DNA of 51,809 nucleotides. Source: Collinsella sp. (lineage in GTDB: Bacteria > Actinomycetota > Coriobacteriia > Coriobacteriales > Coriobacteriaceae). The stretch is from positions 1-51,809 of the forward strand of contig DXLX01000046.1 in the NCBI GenBank assembly GCA_019414515.1, in the 5' to 3' direction. Below the pieces are notes generated by a model. The model ran no database searches. It saw nothing but the letters and a program-made list of their open reading frames with translations, and had not been told where the DNA came from. Shown piece after piece: positions 25,691 to 33,764 of this stretch; within the stretch, counting starts at the first letter, position 1; each line of letters starts with the position of its first letter. The position numbers and the translations under genes were made by a program.

Positions 25691-26494
25691 CTACACCACG
25701 TTTCCGCCAGTCCGCACCGCCGCTCGCGCACGGGCGCGCACAATACGAGAAACGGTACTTTTGCCAATCCCCGTATACCGCTCAATCTGACGCACCGTAA
25801 AACCAGCATCGTGCAATCCAAGAATAACGACATTGCGTTGCGCCGACGGTGCGGCTTTAACCACGTGGAGCGGAACCCCGAGCCCCTTCGCCAACTTTTC
25901 GGCAAAGGCGTGGCGTTCCCACTCCGTCTCTTTCATATCGCACAGCGCTGGCTCGCAGCTGTCGGGCGTCGAAAGCGAATAGGCAATAAAGGCCTTGGCA
26001 GAACCAAAAAGCTCAAGCACGCAAGAAGGATCGGAAAATCCCCTCGTCATATCGTTGTCATAGGCCCGTAGATACTCGGCAAAGCTGCTCCACGGATAGC
26101 GCTCAATCAGAGCAATACCCGCCTCCTGCGGATCGGTGTGCACAGAGCGAATAGCCTCCATCACCTGCCAGTCGGTATCGAGCGAGCGGCGCTCAAAACG
26201 CTCACGAAACAGGCAGCCCGCGCGCCCGGTACGCTTGTTGAACCGACGGGCGTACGTCAAAAGCAGTCGTTGCATCGCCGCGCTCATCGCATCCTCATAA
26301 TCCGCGAGTACCAGGTGAACATGGTTGCTCATAAGGCACCACGCCACGATTGTCACCCCCGCCTCCCGGCAGCAGTCGCGCATCAGCTCCAGAAACTCCC
26401 AGCGGTCGTCATCGGTCTCAAAGATCAGTTGCTTGCCTGTACCGCGGGCACAGACATGGTAAAAGCCGGTGACCGTTCTCCAAACGCGCTGCAT
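25691..26494 (-). CDS. REP-associated tyrosine transposase (RAYT, IS200-like Y1)
   Basis: A 267-residue Y1 transposase. ATG 26494 has AGGGGAG five bases upstream. The fold shows GFYHVCARGTGKQL, the HUH metal site SNHVHLVL (H58, H60) and the catalytic Tyr in LLLTYARRFNKRTG (Y81), which forms a covalent link to single-stranded DNA. The ~100 residues after the transposase core end in a helix-turn-helix (FTVRQIERYTGIGKSTVSRI), an extra DNA-binding part seen in some RAYTs. RAYTs are usually single-copy housekeeping-like genes that move REP palindromes rather than themselves. All catalytic residues are intact. No insertion-sequence ends are seen immediately around it. Confidence 0.87.
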   Translation of the reverse strand: MQRVWRTVTGFYHVCARGTGKQLIFETDDDRWEFLELMRDCCREAGVTIVAWCLMSNHVHLVLADYEDAMSAAMQRLLLTYARRFNKRTGRAGCLFRERFERRSLDTDWQVMEAIRSVHTDPQEAGIALIERYPWSSFAEYLRAYDNDMTRGFSDPSCVLELFGSAKAFIAYSLSTPDSCEPALCDMKETEWERHAFAEKLAKGLGVPLHVVKAAPSAQRNVVILGLHDAGFTVRQIERYTGIGKSTVSRIVRARARAAVRTGGNVV

Positions 26495-26715
26495 GACGCT
26501 CCCCTCGCCGGGATCTGCTTGCGATCCAATACAGCACGATTGAAGCGTGCCATCAAAACATTCACGCAAAACAACTACGCCACACGGCAAAAGGCAGTAT
26601 ACAGGCGGCGAACGGCATCATAGCTACAGGTCAGACAACGCGACATAGTCAAAAGCTTGAACAGAACCGACCCCCTTCAGCGAACCGCACAGCCGCAAAC
26701 AGTTTTGTTAAATCG

Positions 26716-26727
26716 TTTCAATTGAAA
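26716..26727. promoter_or_regulatory. Perfect 12-base palindrome upstream of the NifU-like gene
   Basis: TTTCAATTGAAA lies 160 bases before the start at 26887; its right half TTGAAA could also be a -35 hexamer. It may be an operator. The rest of 26495-26886 (divergent from the RAYT gene) has a TATTAT at 26788-26793 as a possible -10, and no gene. Confidence 0.35.
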
Positions 26728-26886
26728 GTTCCGCGCTTCTCGCTACGAAAACTGAGCCGTTCGCCGAATATTCCGTGCATTTCGCGGTATTATAGGGGCT
26801 GCATGTCATGTCCCTTTCGAAGGGTCGCCCGGCAATCGCCAGCCACGACCCCCAGACGGGACGCCAACACGATAGAGAGGAGAGGC

Positions 26887-27621
26887 ATGCAGTACTCACA
26901 GGAAGTGGAGAACATGTGCCCCGTTGCCAAGGGTGCATACCACGGTCCCGCACCCATCCCCGAGGAGGGCAAGTGGGTCCAGGCTAAGGAGATTTCCGAC
27001 ATCTCCGGTCTTACGCACGGTGTGGGTTGGTGCGCACCTCAGCAGGGCGCCTGCAAGCTCACGCTGAACGTCAAGGACGGCATCATCGAGGAGGCCCTCG
27101 TTGAGACCATCGGCTGCTCGGGCATGACCCACTCTGCCGCCATGGCTTCCGAGATCCTTCCCGGCAAGACCATCCTCGAGGCCCTCAACACCGACCTCGT
27201 CTGCGACGCCATCAACGTTGCTATGCGCGAGATCTTCCTGCAGATCGTTTACGGCCGCAGCCAGACCGCGTTCTCCGAGGGCGGCCTGCCCGTGGGCGCC
27301 TCCCTCGACGACCTCGGCAAGGGCCTTCGCTCTCAGGTCGGCACCATGTTCGGCACCAAGGCCAAGGGCGCTCGTTACCTCGAGCTCGCTCAGGGCTACG
27401 TCACCCGCATGGCTCTCAACGACAAGAACGAGATCATCGCGTTCGAGTTCCTGAACCTCGGTAAGTTCACCGACGCCGTCAAGGCCGGCAAGACCCCCGA
27501 GGAGGCCATCGCTGGTGCTATGGGCCACTATGGTCAGTGGGAGAACGCTGCCAAGTACATCGACCCGCGCACCGACGAGGAGACCCACTCCGTCGCCAGC
27601 GTGTTCCCGGTTCACGAGTAG
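26887..27621 (+). CDS. NifU-like Fe-S scaffold-type partner of GGGtGRT
   Basis: A 244-residue protein starting at ATG 26887 with GAGGAGAGG just upstream. Residues ~45-140 resemble the NifU/IscU N-terminal fold: GVGWCAPQQGACKLTLNV, ETIGCSGMTHSAAMASEILPG and VCDAINVAMREIF supply three Cys positions like the scaffold ligands. The C-terminal ~100 residues (LGKFTDAVKAGKTPEEAI) are not part of NifU. In databases this family is usually called an Fe-S cluster assembly scaffold and is always next to a GGGtGRT protein, as here (18 bases apart). It is 2 kb from the suf operon. Function not established; cluster binding is inferred from the cysteines. Confidence 0.8.
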   Translation: MQYSQEVENMCPVAKGAYHGPAPIPEEGKWVQAKEISDISGLTHGVGWCAPQQGACKLTLNVKDGIIEEALVETIGCSGMTHSAAMASEILPGKTILEALNTDLVCDAINVAMREIFLQIVYGRSQTAFSEGGLPVGASLDDLGKGLRSQVGTMFGTKAKGARYLELAQGYVTRMALNDKNEIIAFEFLNLGKFTDAVKAGKTPEEAIAGAMGHYGQWENAAKYIDPRTDEETHSVASVFPVHE

Positions 27622-27639
27622 AAAGGGAGGGAAATAACT

Positions 27640-28644
27640 ATGACTGTTACGTTCGAAGGTTACGAGCGCCGCGCTGACAAGATCAACAAGTGCCTCGCCG
27701 ACAACGGCATCGCCTCCCTCGAGGAAGCTCTGCAGATCTGCACCGACAAGGGCTTCAACCCGCGTGAGATCGTCAACAACACCCAGTCCATCGCCTTCCA
27801 GAACGCCGAGTGGGCCTACACCCTCGGCTGCGCTCTCGCTGTCAAGCGTGGCGCCAAGACTGCTTCTGAGGCTGCCGCCATCATCGGCGAGGGCATCCAG
27901 GCCTTCACCGTTCCCGGCTCCGTCGCCGAGGACCGCAAGGTCGGTCTGGGCCACGGCAACCTGGGCGCCATGCTGCTCTCCGACGACACCGAGTGCTTCG
28001 CCTTCCTGGCTGGCCACGAGTCCTTCGCTGCCGCTGAGGGCGCTATCGGCCTGGCTCTGAACGCCAACAAGGCTCGCAAGAAGCCGCTGCGCGTTATCCT
28101 CAACGGTCTGGGCAAGGACGCCGCTCAGATCATCGCCCGCATCAACGGCTTCACCTACGTGAAGACCCAGTTCGACTACTTCACGGGCGAGCTCAAGGTC
28201 GTCGAGACCATCCCCTACTCCGATGGTCCCCGCGCCGCCGTCAACTGCTACGGCGCCGACGACGTCCGCGAGGGCGTTGCCATCATGTGGCACGAGAACG
28301 TCGACATCTCGATCACCGGCAACTCCACCAACCCGACGCGCTTCCAGCACCCCGTCGCTGGCACCTACAAGAAGGAGCGCCTCGAGGCTGGCAAGAAGTA
28401 CTTCTCCGTCGCTTCTGGTGGCGGCACTGGCCGTACCCTGCACCCGGACAACATGGGCGCCGGCCCTGCCTCTTACGGCATGACCGACACCATGGGCCGT
28501 ATGCACTCCGACGCCCAGTTCGCCGGTTCTTCCTCCGTGCCTGCGCACGTCGACATGATGGGTCTCATCGGCATGGGCAACAACCCCATGGTCGGTGCCA
28601 CCGTCGCCTGCGCTGTCGCCGTCGAGGAGGCCCTCAAGGCCTAA
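27640..28644 (+). CDS. GGGtGRT family protein
   Basis: A 334-residue member of the GGGtGRT family (PF14057), named for the motif seen here as SGGGTGRTLHPDN near residue 265. Other conserved blocks are GYERRADKINKCL, LGHGNLGAMLLSDDTEC, HENVDISITGNSTNPTR, and MMGLIGMGNNPMVGATV. There is no signal peptide or membrane helix. A strong AGGGAGG site precedes ATG 27640. The gene forms a two-gene operon with the NifU-like gene and ends at a strong terminator. The biochemical role of the family is unknown; codon use is highly biased toward C-ending codons, which suggests strong expression. Confidence 0.93.
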   Translation: MTVTFEGYERRADKINKCLADNGIASLEEALQICTDKGFNPREIVNNTQSIAFQNAEWAYTLGCALAVKRGAKTASEAAAIIGEGIQAFTVPGSVAEDRKVGLGHGNLGAMLLSDDTECFAFLAGHESFAAAEGAIGLALNANKARKKPLRVILNGLGKDAAQIIARINGFTYVKTQFDYFTGELKVVETIPYSDGPRAAVNCYGADDVREGVAIMWHENVDISITGNSTNPTRFQHPVAGTYKKERLEAGKKYFSVASGGGTGRTLHPDNMGAGPASYGMTDTMGRMHSDAQFAGSSSVPAHVDMMGLIGMGNNPMVGATVACAVAVEEALKA

Positions 28645-28678
28645 TCGCGCCAGCGCGATGCTCATGTAGTTGAGCTTT

Positions 28679-28713
28679 AGAGCCGCTACCCACCCGGGTA
28701 GCGGCTCTTTTTT
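28679..28713 (+). terminator. Terminator of the NifU-like/GGGtGRT operon
   Basis: A 13-base stem (28679-28691 with 28696-28708), four-base loop and six T. It lies 35 bases after the stop. Confidence 0.92.
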
Positions 28714-28895
28714 GTCGCCACAAAGCGTTCGAGAGCCGATATATCAGTTCTGATGGAACATGAAGTGTGAGGAGAAGGAGCCGCCAAGTGGCTTCAACGT
28801 CCACGTGCCATATTTGCCCTTTGCCGATTTATCCCATCTTTGCGATGCCTTTGCCGATCACCCATGCGACAATGCGCGAACGAGAAAGGAATCCT

Positions 28896-30422
28896 ATGGA
28901 ATCAACTGATGTACTGGTAATTGGATCTGGCATCGCGGGCCTTTGCGCCGCCATAGAAGCAGCACGCGCGGGCGCGACCGTTGCCATCGCATGCGCCGGC
29001 AAGACCATGAGCGGATCGAGCTTCTTCCCGGGCACCTGGGGCCTCGGCCTTATTGGCCCCGTCGACAAAGACGACGAGCAAGACCTTATCGACACCATCC
29101 AAACCGTCGGTGGCGGCGTTGCCGACCCCGAACTCGTCCAGACGTTCGTTCACGGCATTCCCCAAGCGATTGACTGGCTCGAACAGGATCTGGGCGTAGA
29201 ACTCCAGCGTCCGCAAAGCGCCGAAAGCGCCCAGCAAAAGCAATTTATCCCCTGCTTCGACCACAAGACGAGAATGTGGCGCGGCCTCACCCGCAAACCC
29301 CTCGAAGACGCGTGTACGGCCCAGATCGACTCGCTCGGCATACGCCTGCTCCCCCGCCACGAGCTTATCGATCTTGTTGAGGATACGAACGGAAAAATTG
29401 TCGGCGCCGTGCTCTTCAACCAAACGGACGAGCGCATTGTGACCTTTACAGCCAAGGCCACTATCATCGCCGCCGGCGGTACCGGCGGTCTATTCGAGCG
29501 CAGCCTCACTTCCGCCGACGTGCTCAGCTCATCACAAGCCATCGCGCGGTCGCACGGTGCGTCCCTTACTAATATAGAGTTCATGCAGATGATGCCCGGC
29601 TTCATTGAGCCTAAGCGCAACCTTGTCTTTAACGAGAAGACCTGGCGCTACGTCAAGTTCGACCAGCCGGTCGATATCGCCGACGTCAAGCTGGACGATT
29701 TGCTTGAACAGCGCTCCGGATATGGTCCCTTCACTTCACGCCTGGCTTCCCGCGCCATCGATCTTGCCATCGATCAAGCGGGTGCCGAAGGCCTGGCGCT
29801 CCACTACGACTTCCCGCGAGAGAATGTCCCCGAGTTCGTGCAGACATTTGCCACTTGGCTACAAGACGAGCATGGTATCGCTCCGAGCGACGAGATACGT
29901 GTGGCGATGTATGCCCACGCCGCTAACGGCGGTATCAAGATCGACAAGACCACGTACACGGGCGTTGAGGGCCTCTACGCCTGTGGCGAGGCAACAGGCG
30001 GCATGCACGGCGCCGACCGCATCGGAGGGCTGTCGAGCGCCAATGGCATCGTATTCGGGCGTATCGCGGGCGCATCGGCGGCTCGAGCAGCACTGGACGC
30101 TCCCGAGGCTGACGCACCGGTGGATGTCGCCCTCCCCGAGCATGGCATCGCTACAGCAGTCGCCGAGCGCCTAACCCGCTGCCTCAAACACACAATGAGC
30201 ACCTACTGCATGATCAACAGGACCGAACCAGGCCTATCCGAGGCGCTTCAAGAGCTTGAAAGCCTACAAGACGAGGCGACGTCGCTGCATAAGCCGCACG
30301 CCAATGACAGCGAAATCGCTGCCCTCGCCCGCCTAAAGTCGCAGATTCAGCTGGCTGCGGAGATGGTCAAAGCCATGCGCAAACGGACTGAAAGCCTCGG
30401 TTCGCACTATCGAGCAGACTGA
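28896..30422 (+). CDS. FAD-dependent oxidoreductase, fumarate reductase/NadB-like flavoprotein
   Basis: A 508-residue flavoprotein. ATG 28896 has AAAGGA six bases upstream. The N-terminus DVLVIGSGIAGLCAAIEAARAG is an FAD-binding Rossmann motif; TIIAAGGTGGLFER, NGGIKIDKTTYTGVEGLYACGE and HGADRIGGLSSANGIVFGRI match the succinate dehydrogenase/fumarate reductase/L-aspartate oxidase superfamily. The C-terminal helical domain is present. It has no signal peptide, heme-binding motif, or iron-sulfur partner gene, so it is probably cytosolic. NadB is one option, but the residues around GGMHGADRIGG are not diagnostic and no nadA/nadC is nearby. Substrate unknown. The gene is preceded by the GGGtGRT terminator and seems monocistronic. 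Confidence 0.8.
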   Translation: MESTDVLVIGSGIAGLCAAIEAARAGATVAIACAGKTMSGSSFFPGTWGLGLIGPVDKDDEQDLIDTIQTVGGGVADPELVQTFVHGIPQAIDWLEQDLGVELQRPQSAESAQQKQFIPCFDHKTRMWRGLTRKPLEDACTAQIDSLGIRLLPRHELIDLVEDTNGKIVGAVLFNQTDERIVTFTAKATIIAAGGTGGLFERSLTSADVLSSSQAIARSHGASLTNIEFMQMMPGFIEPKRNLVFNEKTWRYVKFDQPVDIADVKLDDLLEQRSGYGPFTSRLASRAIDLAIDQAGAEGLALHYDFPRENVPEFVQTFATWLQDEHGIAPSDEIRVAMYAHAANGGIKIDKTTYTGVEGLYACGEATGGMHGADRIGGLSSANGIVFGRIAGASAARAALDAPEADAPVDVALPEHGIATAVAERLTRCLKHTMSTYCMINRTEPGLSEALQELESLQDEATSLHKPHANDSEIAALARLKSQIQLAAEMVKAMRKRTESLGSHYRAD

Positions 30423-30468
30423 ATCGATTCACACTTTGAGTTTGATCACAATTTCTCAACATGCATCG

Positions 30469-30540
30469 AGCCCCGTAAGTATGATTCCCCCAAGGAGAAC
30501 ACGCTTACGGGGCTTGAGCCGTGTTTTCCCTAAGGGAATC
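30469..30540. repeat. Two interleaved inverted repeats (A-B-A'-B')
   Basis: AGCCCCGTAAG (30469-30479) pairs with CTTACGGGGCT (30504-30514), 11 of 11. Between and after them, 30483-30502 pairs with 30521-30540, 16 of 20. The order A, B, A', B' can form an H-type pseudoknot or two exclusive hairpins. It lies 47 bases after the flavoprotein stop and before the tRNA terminator. The remainder of 30423-30598 shows nothing else. Confidence 0.5.
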
Positions 30541-30598
30541 ACGGTGCAGACAGCTCAGCTCCGCGCCCTTTCGGGTTCGACCCCATGTGAGGTCAACG

Positions 30599-30629
30599 AA
30601 AAAAGCGACCAGCCGAAGCCAGTCGCTTT
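30599..30629 (-). terminator. Terminator of the His-Lys tRNA transcript
   Basis: On the minus strand AAAGCGAC (from 30629) pairs with GTCGCTTT, with a TTCG-type loop, followed by six T (30604-30599). It begins ten bases after the tRNA-Lys 3' end. Confidence 0.85.
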
Positions 30630-30638
30630 AACATGCTT

Positions 30639-30714
30639 TGGTGGGCCGTCAGGGGTTCGAACCCTGGACCTTGGGATTAAGAGTCCCCTGCTCTACCAAC
30701 TGAGCTAACGACCC
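30639..30714 (-). tRNA. tRNA-Lys (anticodon CTT)
   Basis: A 76-base cloverleaf with acceptor GGGTCGT/ACGGCCC (one G-T pair), D-arm GCTCAGTTGGTAGAGC, anticodon loop CTCTTAA and T-loop GGTTCGAACCC. The CCA end is encoded. It follows tRNA-His by 22 bases on the same strand. Confidence 0.96.
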
Positions 30715-30736
30715 GATATCAACACGAAGCAAGAAC

Positions 30737-30814
30737 TGGGGTGGGTAAAGGGACTCGAACCCTCGACCTACGGGACCACAACCCGTCGCTCTAGCCAACT
30801 GAGCTACACCCACC
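30737..30814 (-). tRNA. tRNA-His (anticodon GTG)
   Basis: The cloverleaf has the extra 5' G(-1) at 30814 paired with C73, acceptor GTGGGTG/TACCCAC, anticodon loop TTGTGGT and T-loop GGTTCGAGTCC. CCA is encoded. It lies first in the two-tRNA transcript. Confidence 0.96.
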
Positions 30815-30979
30815 GTGTCCTGTGCGCTTCGCGCTCGACTATTATTGCAAGGAACGCCATGCGATGCAAGCCCCAATTTTCAAGAATTTTGAAAAGAGTT
30901 TTTCGAGTGCGTTTCGAGCAATTCCCACCCTTTTCATAGGAGTAAACTTGCCCCACTGCAAACCCTCGAAAGGACCGTC

Positions 30980-32161
30980 ATGAAAGAACTCTCCAATCGC
31001 ACGGCATCATTCACCGATTCGGTCATCCGCCGCATGACACGCATCTCCAATAAGTACGGTGCCGTCAACCTCTCGCAGGGCTTCCCTGACTTCGATCCCC
31101 CGGCGCAGCTGCTCAACAGCCTGAGCACCATCGCCGCCGACCCCAAGCCGCTCTATCACCAGTACTCCATCACCTGGGGCTCCCAGGCCATGCGCGAGGC
31201 GCTCGCTGCCAAGCAGGAGCACTTTATGGGCATGCCGGTCGACCCCAACCAGAACATCGTGGTCACCTGTGGCTCCACCGAGGCCATGATGGCCGCCATG
31301 ATGACGGTTACGAACCCCGGAGACAAGGTCGTCATCTTCTCGCCGTTCTACGAGAACTACGGCGCCGATACCATCCTCTCAGGTGCCGAGCCCATCTATG
31401 TGCCGCTCAACCCGCCCACGTTCGACTTCGATCGCGAGGTCCTCGAGGCGGCCTTCCGCGACAATGATCCCAAGGCCATCGTCCTGTGCAACCCTTCCAA
31501 CCCCTGCGGCAAGGTCTTTACGCGCGAGGAGCTCGCCTTTATCGCCGACCTCTGCAAAAAGTACGACGCCTACTGCATTACCGACGAGGTATACGAGCAC
31601 ATCGTCTACGCGCCCCACGAGCACGTCTATATGGCCACGCTGCCCGGCATGTTCGAGCGAACCATCAGCTGCAGCTCGCTGTCCAAGACGTACTCCATCA
31701 CCGGCTGGCGTCTGGGCTACACCATTGCCCCGGCCCAGATCACCGAGCGCATCAAGAAGGTCCACGACTTCCTCACCGTGGGTGCCGCCGCTCCCCTGCA
31801 GGAGGCCGTCGTTACCGCCCTCAACTTCGACGACAGCTATTACGATGAGGTCCTCGACCTCTATACCGCCAAACGCGACCTGTTCTGTCAGGGGCTCGAT
31901 GGCATCGGTCTTGAACACAACGTGCCGCAGGGCGCCTACTACGTCATGATGGACATCTCTGAGTTTGGCTATGACAGCGACCTCGAATTCTGCGAGGACC
32001 TCGCGTCTAAGGTGGGCGTGGGTGCCGTGCCCGGCTCGAGCTTCTTCCGCGAGCCCGTCAACCATCTGATTCGTTTCCACTTTGCCAAGCGAGACGAGAC
32101 GCTCAACGCGGCGCTGGAGAACCTCAAGTCGCTACGTGATAAAATCAAGCCGCGCGGGTAA
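30980..32161 (+). CDS. PLP-dependent class I/II aminotransferase
   Basis: A 393-residue aminotransferase starting at ATG 30980 (AAAGGA six bases upstream). It has VNLSQGFPDFDPP, TCGSTEAMMAAMM, LCNPSNPCGKVF, CITDEVYEHI, the PLP lysine in SSLSKTYSITGWRLGY, and the substrate-carboxylate Arg in HLIRFHFAKRD. This fits fold-type I subgroup I-gamma enzymes such as kynurenine/methionine or aspartate-like aminotransferases. Full length and intact. The substrate cannot be deduced; LSQGFPDF is most like methionine/kynurenine aminotransferases of the YbdL type. It is followed by its own terminator. Confidence 0.92.
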   Translation: MKELSNRTASFTDSVIRRMTRISNKYGAVNLSQGFPDFDPPAQLLNSLSTIAADPKPLYHQYSITWGSQAMREALAAKQEHFMGMPVDPNQNIVVTCGSTEAMMAAMMTVTNPGDKVVIFSPFYENYGADTILSGAEPIYVPLNPPTFDFDREVLEAAFRDNDPKAIVLCNPSNPCGKVFTREELAFIADLCKKYDAYCITDEVYEHIVYAPHEHVYMATLPGMFERTISCSSLSKTYSITGWRLGYTIAPAQITERIKKVHDFLTVGAAAPLQEAVVTALNFDDSYYDEVLDLYTAKRDLFCQGLDGIGLEHNVPQGAYYVMMDISEFGYDSDLEFCEDLASKVGVGAVPGSSFFREPVNHLIRFHFAKRDETLNAALENLKSLRDKIKPRG

Positions 32162-32192
32162 GGACGGCCCGGCAACTAAACTAACCAAAGAC

Positions 32193-32229
32193 GCCTCGCA
32201 CCGCCCGCCGCGTTGCGAGGCTTCTTTTT
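32193..32229 (+). terminator. Terminator of the aminotransferase gene
   Basis: GCCTCGCA (32193-32200) pairs with TGCGAGGC (32214-32221), followed by TTCTTTTT. Confidence 0.85.
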
Positions 32230-32302
32230 ATAGCGCTTTCTTAAATGGTTTAGAGCTCTATACTTTAGTCACGGAGCAACTCGTCCCAGAGAGAGGAACA
32301 CT

Positions 32303-33193
32303 ATGGCAGAGCAGCAGCTTATCGGAGCGCTCGAGGCCGGCGGCACCAAGATGGTCTGCGCCACGGGCTATGCAGACGGTACGGTCCTGGAGCGCGAGCA
32401 GATCGCGACCACGACCCCGCAGGAGACCGTTGAGGCTGTCAACGCATGGTTTGCCGACAAGGGCATCGCCGCGCTGGGCATCGGCGCCTTTGGCCCCACC
32501 GCAGTCAACCCCGCCTCGCCCCAATACGGCAAGATCCTGGAGACGCCCAAAACGGCATGGCGCTATTTCGACCTGCTGGGCACCATCCAAAACGAGCTCA
32601 ATACTCCCTGCGGCTACGACACCGATGTCAACGTCGCCTGCCTGGGCGAGGTCACCTTTGGTTGCGCCCAGGGCCTCACGGACGTGGTCTACCTGACCAT
32701 CGGCACCGGCGTGGGCGCCGGCGTTCTCTCGGGCGGTAAGCTCGTGCACGGCATGATGCATCCCGAGGCCGGCCACATCCTGGTCACGCGTGACCCGCGC
32801 GACACCATCGGCGAGCATAGCGCCTGCCCCTTCCACGACAACTGCCTCGAGGGCCTCATCGCCGGTCCCGGCGTTAAAAAGCGTTGGGATGGCAAGAGCG
32901 CCGGAGACATGGCCGATGACCCGGAGGCCATGGACCTGCTCGCAGGCTATCTGGCACAGGCGCTCATGACCTACACGCTGTGCTACGCACCGCAAAAGAT
33001 TATCATCGGCGGCGGCGTGGCCGACCACACCCCCATCGTGCCGCTTGCACGCAAAAAGTGCGCCGAGATGCTCAACGGCTATATCGTCACGCCCGAGGTC
33101 AACGACATCGATACCTACATTGTCAATAACAGCCTCGAGGGCAAGCAGGGCATCATGGGCTGCTTGGCCCTGGGCGCGCAGGCGCTCCAGTAA
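32303..33193 (+). CDS. ROK family fructokinase-like sugar kinase
   Basis: A 296-residue ROK kinase; AGAGAGGA precedes ATG 32303. It has the ATP-binding GALEAGGTKM, the strand VNVACLGE, IGTGVGAGVL, and the ROK zinc motif: HPEAGH followed by CPFHDNCLEG (His plus three Cys/His ligands). The spacing matches the GmuE/ScrK-type fructokinases of Gram-positive bacteria, which phosphorylate fructose or mannose. Active-site Asp lies in YDTDVNVA. Monocistronic, with a strong terminator behind it. The substrate is an inference from subfamily. Confidence 0.9.
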   Translation: MAEQQLIGALEAGGTKMVCATGYADGTVLEREQIATTTPQETVEAVNAWFADKGIAALGIGAFGPTAVNPASPQYGKILETPKTAWRYFDLLGTIQNELNTPCGYDTDVNVACLGEVTFGCAQGLTDVVYLTIGTGVGAGVLSGGKLVHGMMHPEAGHILVTRDPRDTIGEHSACPFHDNCLEGLIAGPGVKKRWDGKSAGDMADDPEAMDLLAGYLAQALMTYTLCYAPQKIIIGGGVADHTPIVPLARKKCAEMLNGYIVTPEVNDIDTYIVNNSLEGKQGIMGCLALGAQALQ

Positions 33194-33281
33194 AGGGTGC
33201 ATCAACGGCGCACGGCGTAGCCAAGCTCGCAAAACGCCCGGACAAAACCGTCACGCCCCGCAGAGGCCCTCAAACGAACAA

Positions 33282-33322
33282 GGCCGCCTAGGACCAAGCA
33301 AAACGTCCTAGGCGGCCTTTTT
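33282..33322 (+). terminator. Terminator of the ROK kinase gene, overlapping the end of the VanZ-like gene
   Basis: A perfect 13-base stem (33282-33294 with 33305-33317), ten-base loop and five T. The right arm contains the last codons and the TAG of the convergent VanZ-like gene (stop at 33308-33310). It may act in both directions, though the T-run on the minus side is weak. Confidence 0.9.
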
Positions 33323-33757
33323 GGTGTAAATCAGCGACCGTAAGAGATATCGGAGCACGACGCCTGTCGTCGCCCCGCAGCAGTCGATCATCACATCGGT
33401 AATCATGCCGGCGCGACCGGGCACAAAAAGCTGGATCGTCTCGTCGATAGAGGGAACAAGCAGCAAGAACACCGCCGTGGGCAGCAACACATCAAACGTG
33501 CGCCGGCCTTCGAGGTCAAAGGCGTGCGTCGCCAAGATGCCAAGCACCATGTACTCGGTAAAATGAGCGCACTTGCGCACGACGAAGTTGGTCACCCACT
33601 CGTATGGAAGCCCCAGGGCCTGCAAAAAGCCGCGAATGGATTCCATGATCGACAAGCTCAACGAACCAGACCCCGTACCGGGAACCAGCGAATTGCCCCA
33701 AATGACGAGCACCATGGCGCAGGCGGCAAGCGCCCATTTTCGATCGAGCTTAACCAT
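33308..33757 (-). CDS. VanZ-like family membrane protein
   Basis: A 149-residue VanZ-like protein with four predicted membrane helices: residues 8-22, ~68-82, ~92-106 and ~120-138. The family core RKCAHFTEYMVLGILA and DETIQLFVPGRAGMITDVMID is complete. VanZ confers low teicoplanin resistance in enterococci, but most relatives, as here, have no known role. The ribosome binding site GGAGG (33770-33774) lies inside the end of the upstream gene, so the two are coupled. GAGGCA/TGCCTC (33758-33773) forms a hairpin covering most of that site. Confidence 0.92.
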   Translation of the reverse strand: MVKLDRKWALAACAMVLVIWGNSLVPGTGSGSLSLSIMESIRGFLQALGLPYEWVTNFVVRKCAHFTEYMVLGILATHAFDLEGRRTFDVLLPTAVFLLLVPSIDETIQLFVPGRAGMITDVMIDCCGATTGVVLRYLLRSLIYTKKAA

Positions 33758-33764
33758 GAGGCAA

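Noticed and set aside
28896..30422. Calling the flavoprotein NadB
   Set aside because: Motifs fit the wider superfamily only; no nadA or nadC nearby and key residues not verified.
30560..30600. GGTTCGACCCC next to the tRNAs, possible third tRNA
   Set aside because: Only a T-loop-like motif; no acceptor, D or anticodon arm can be drawn.
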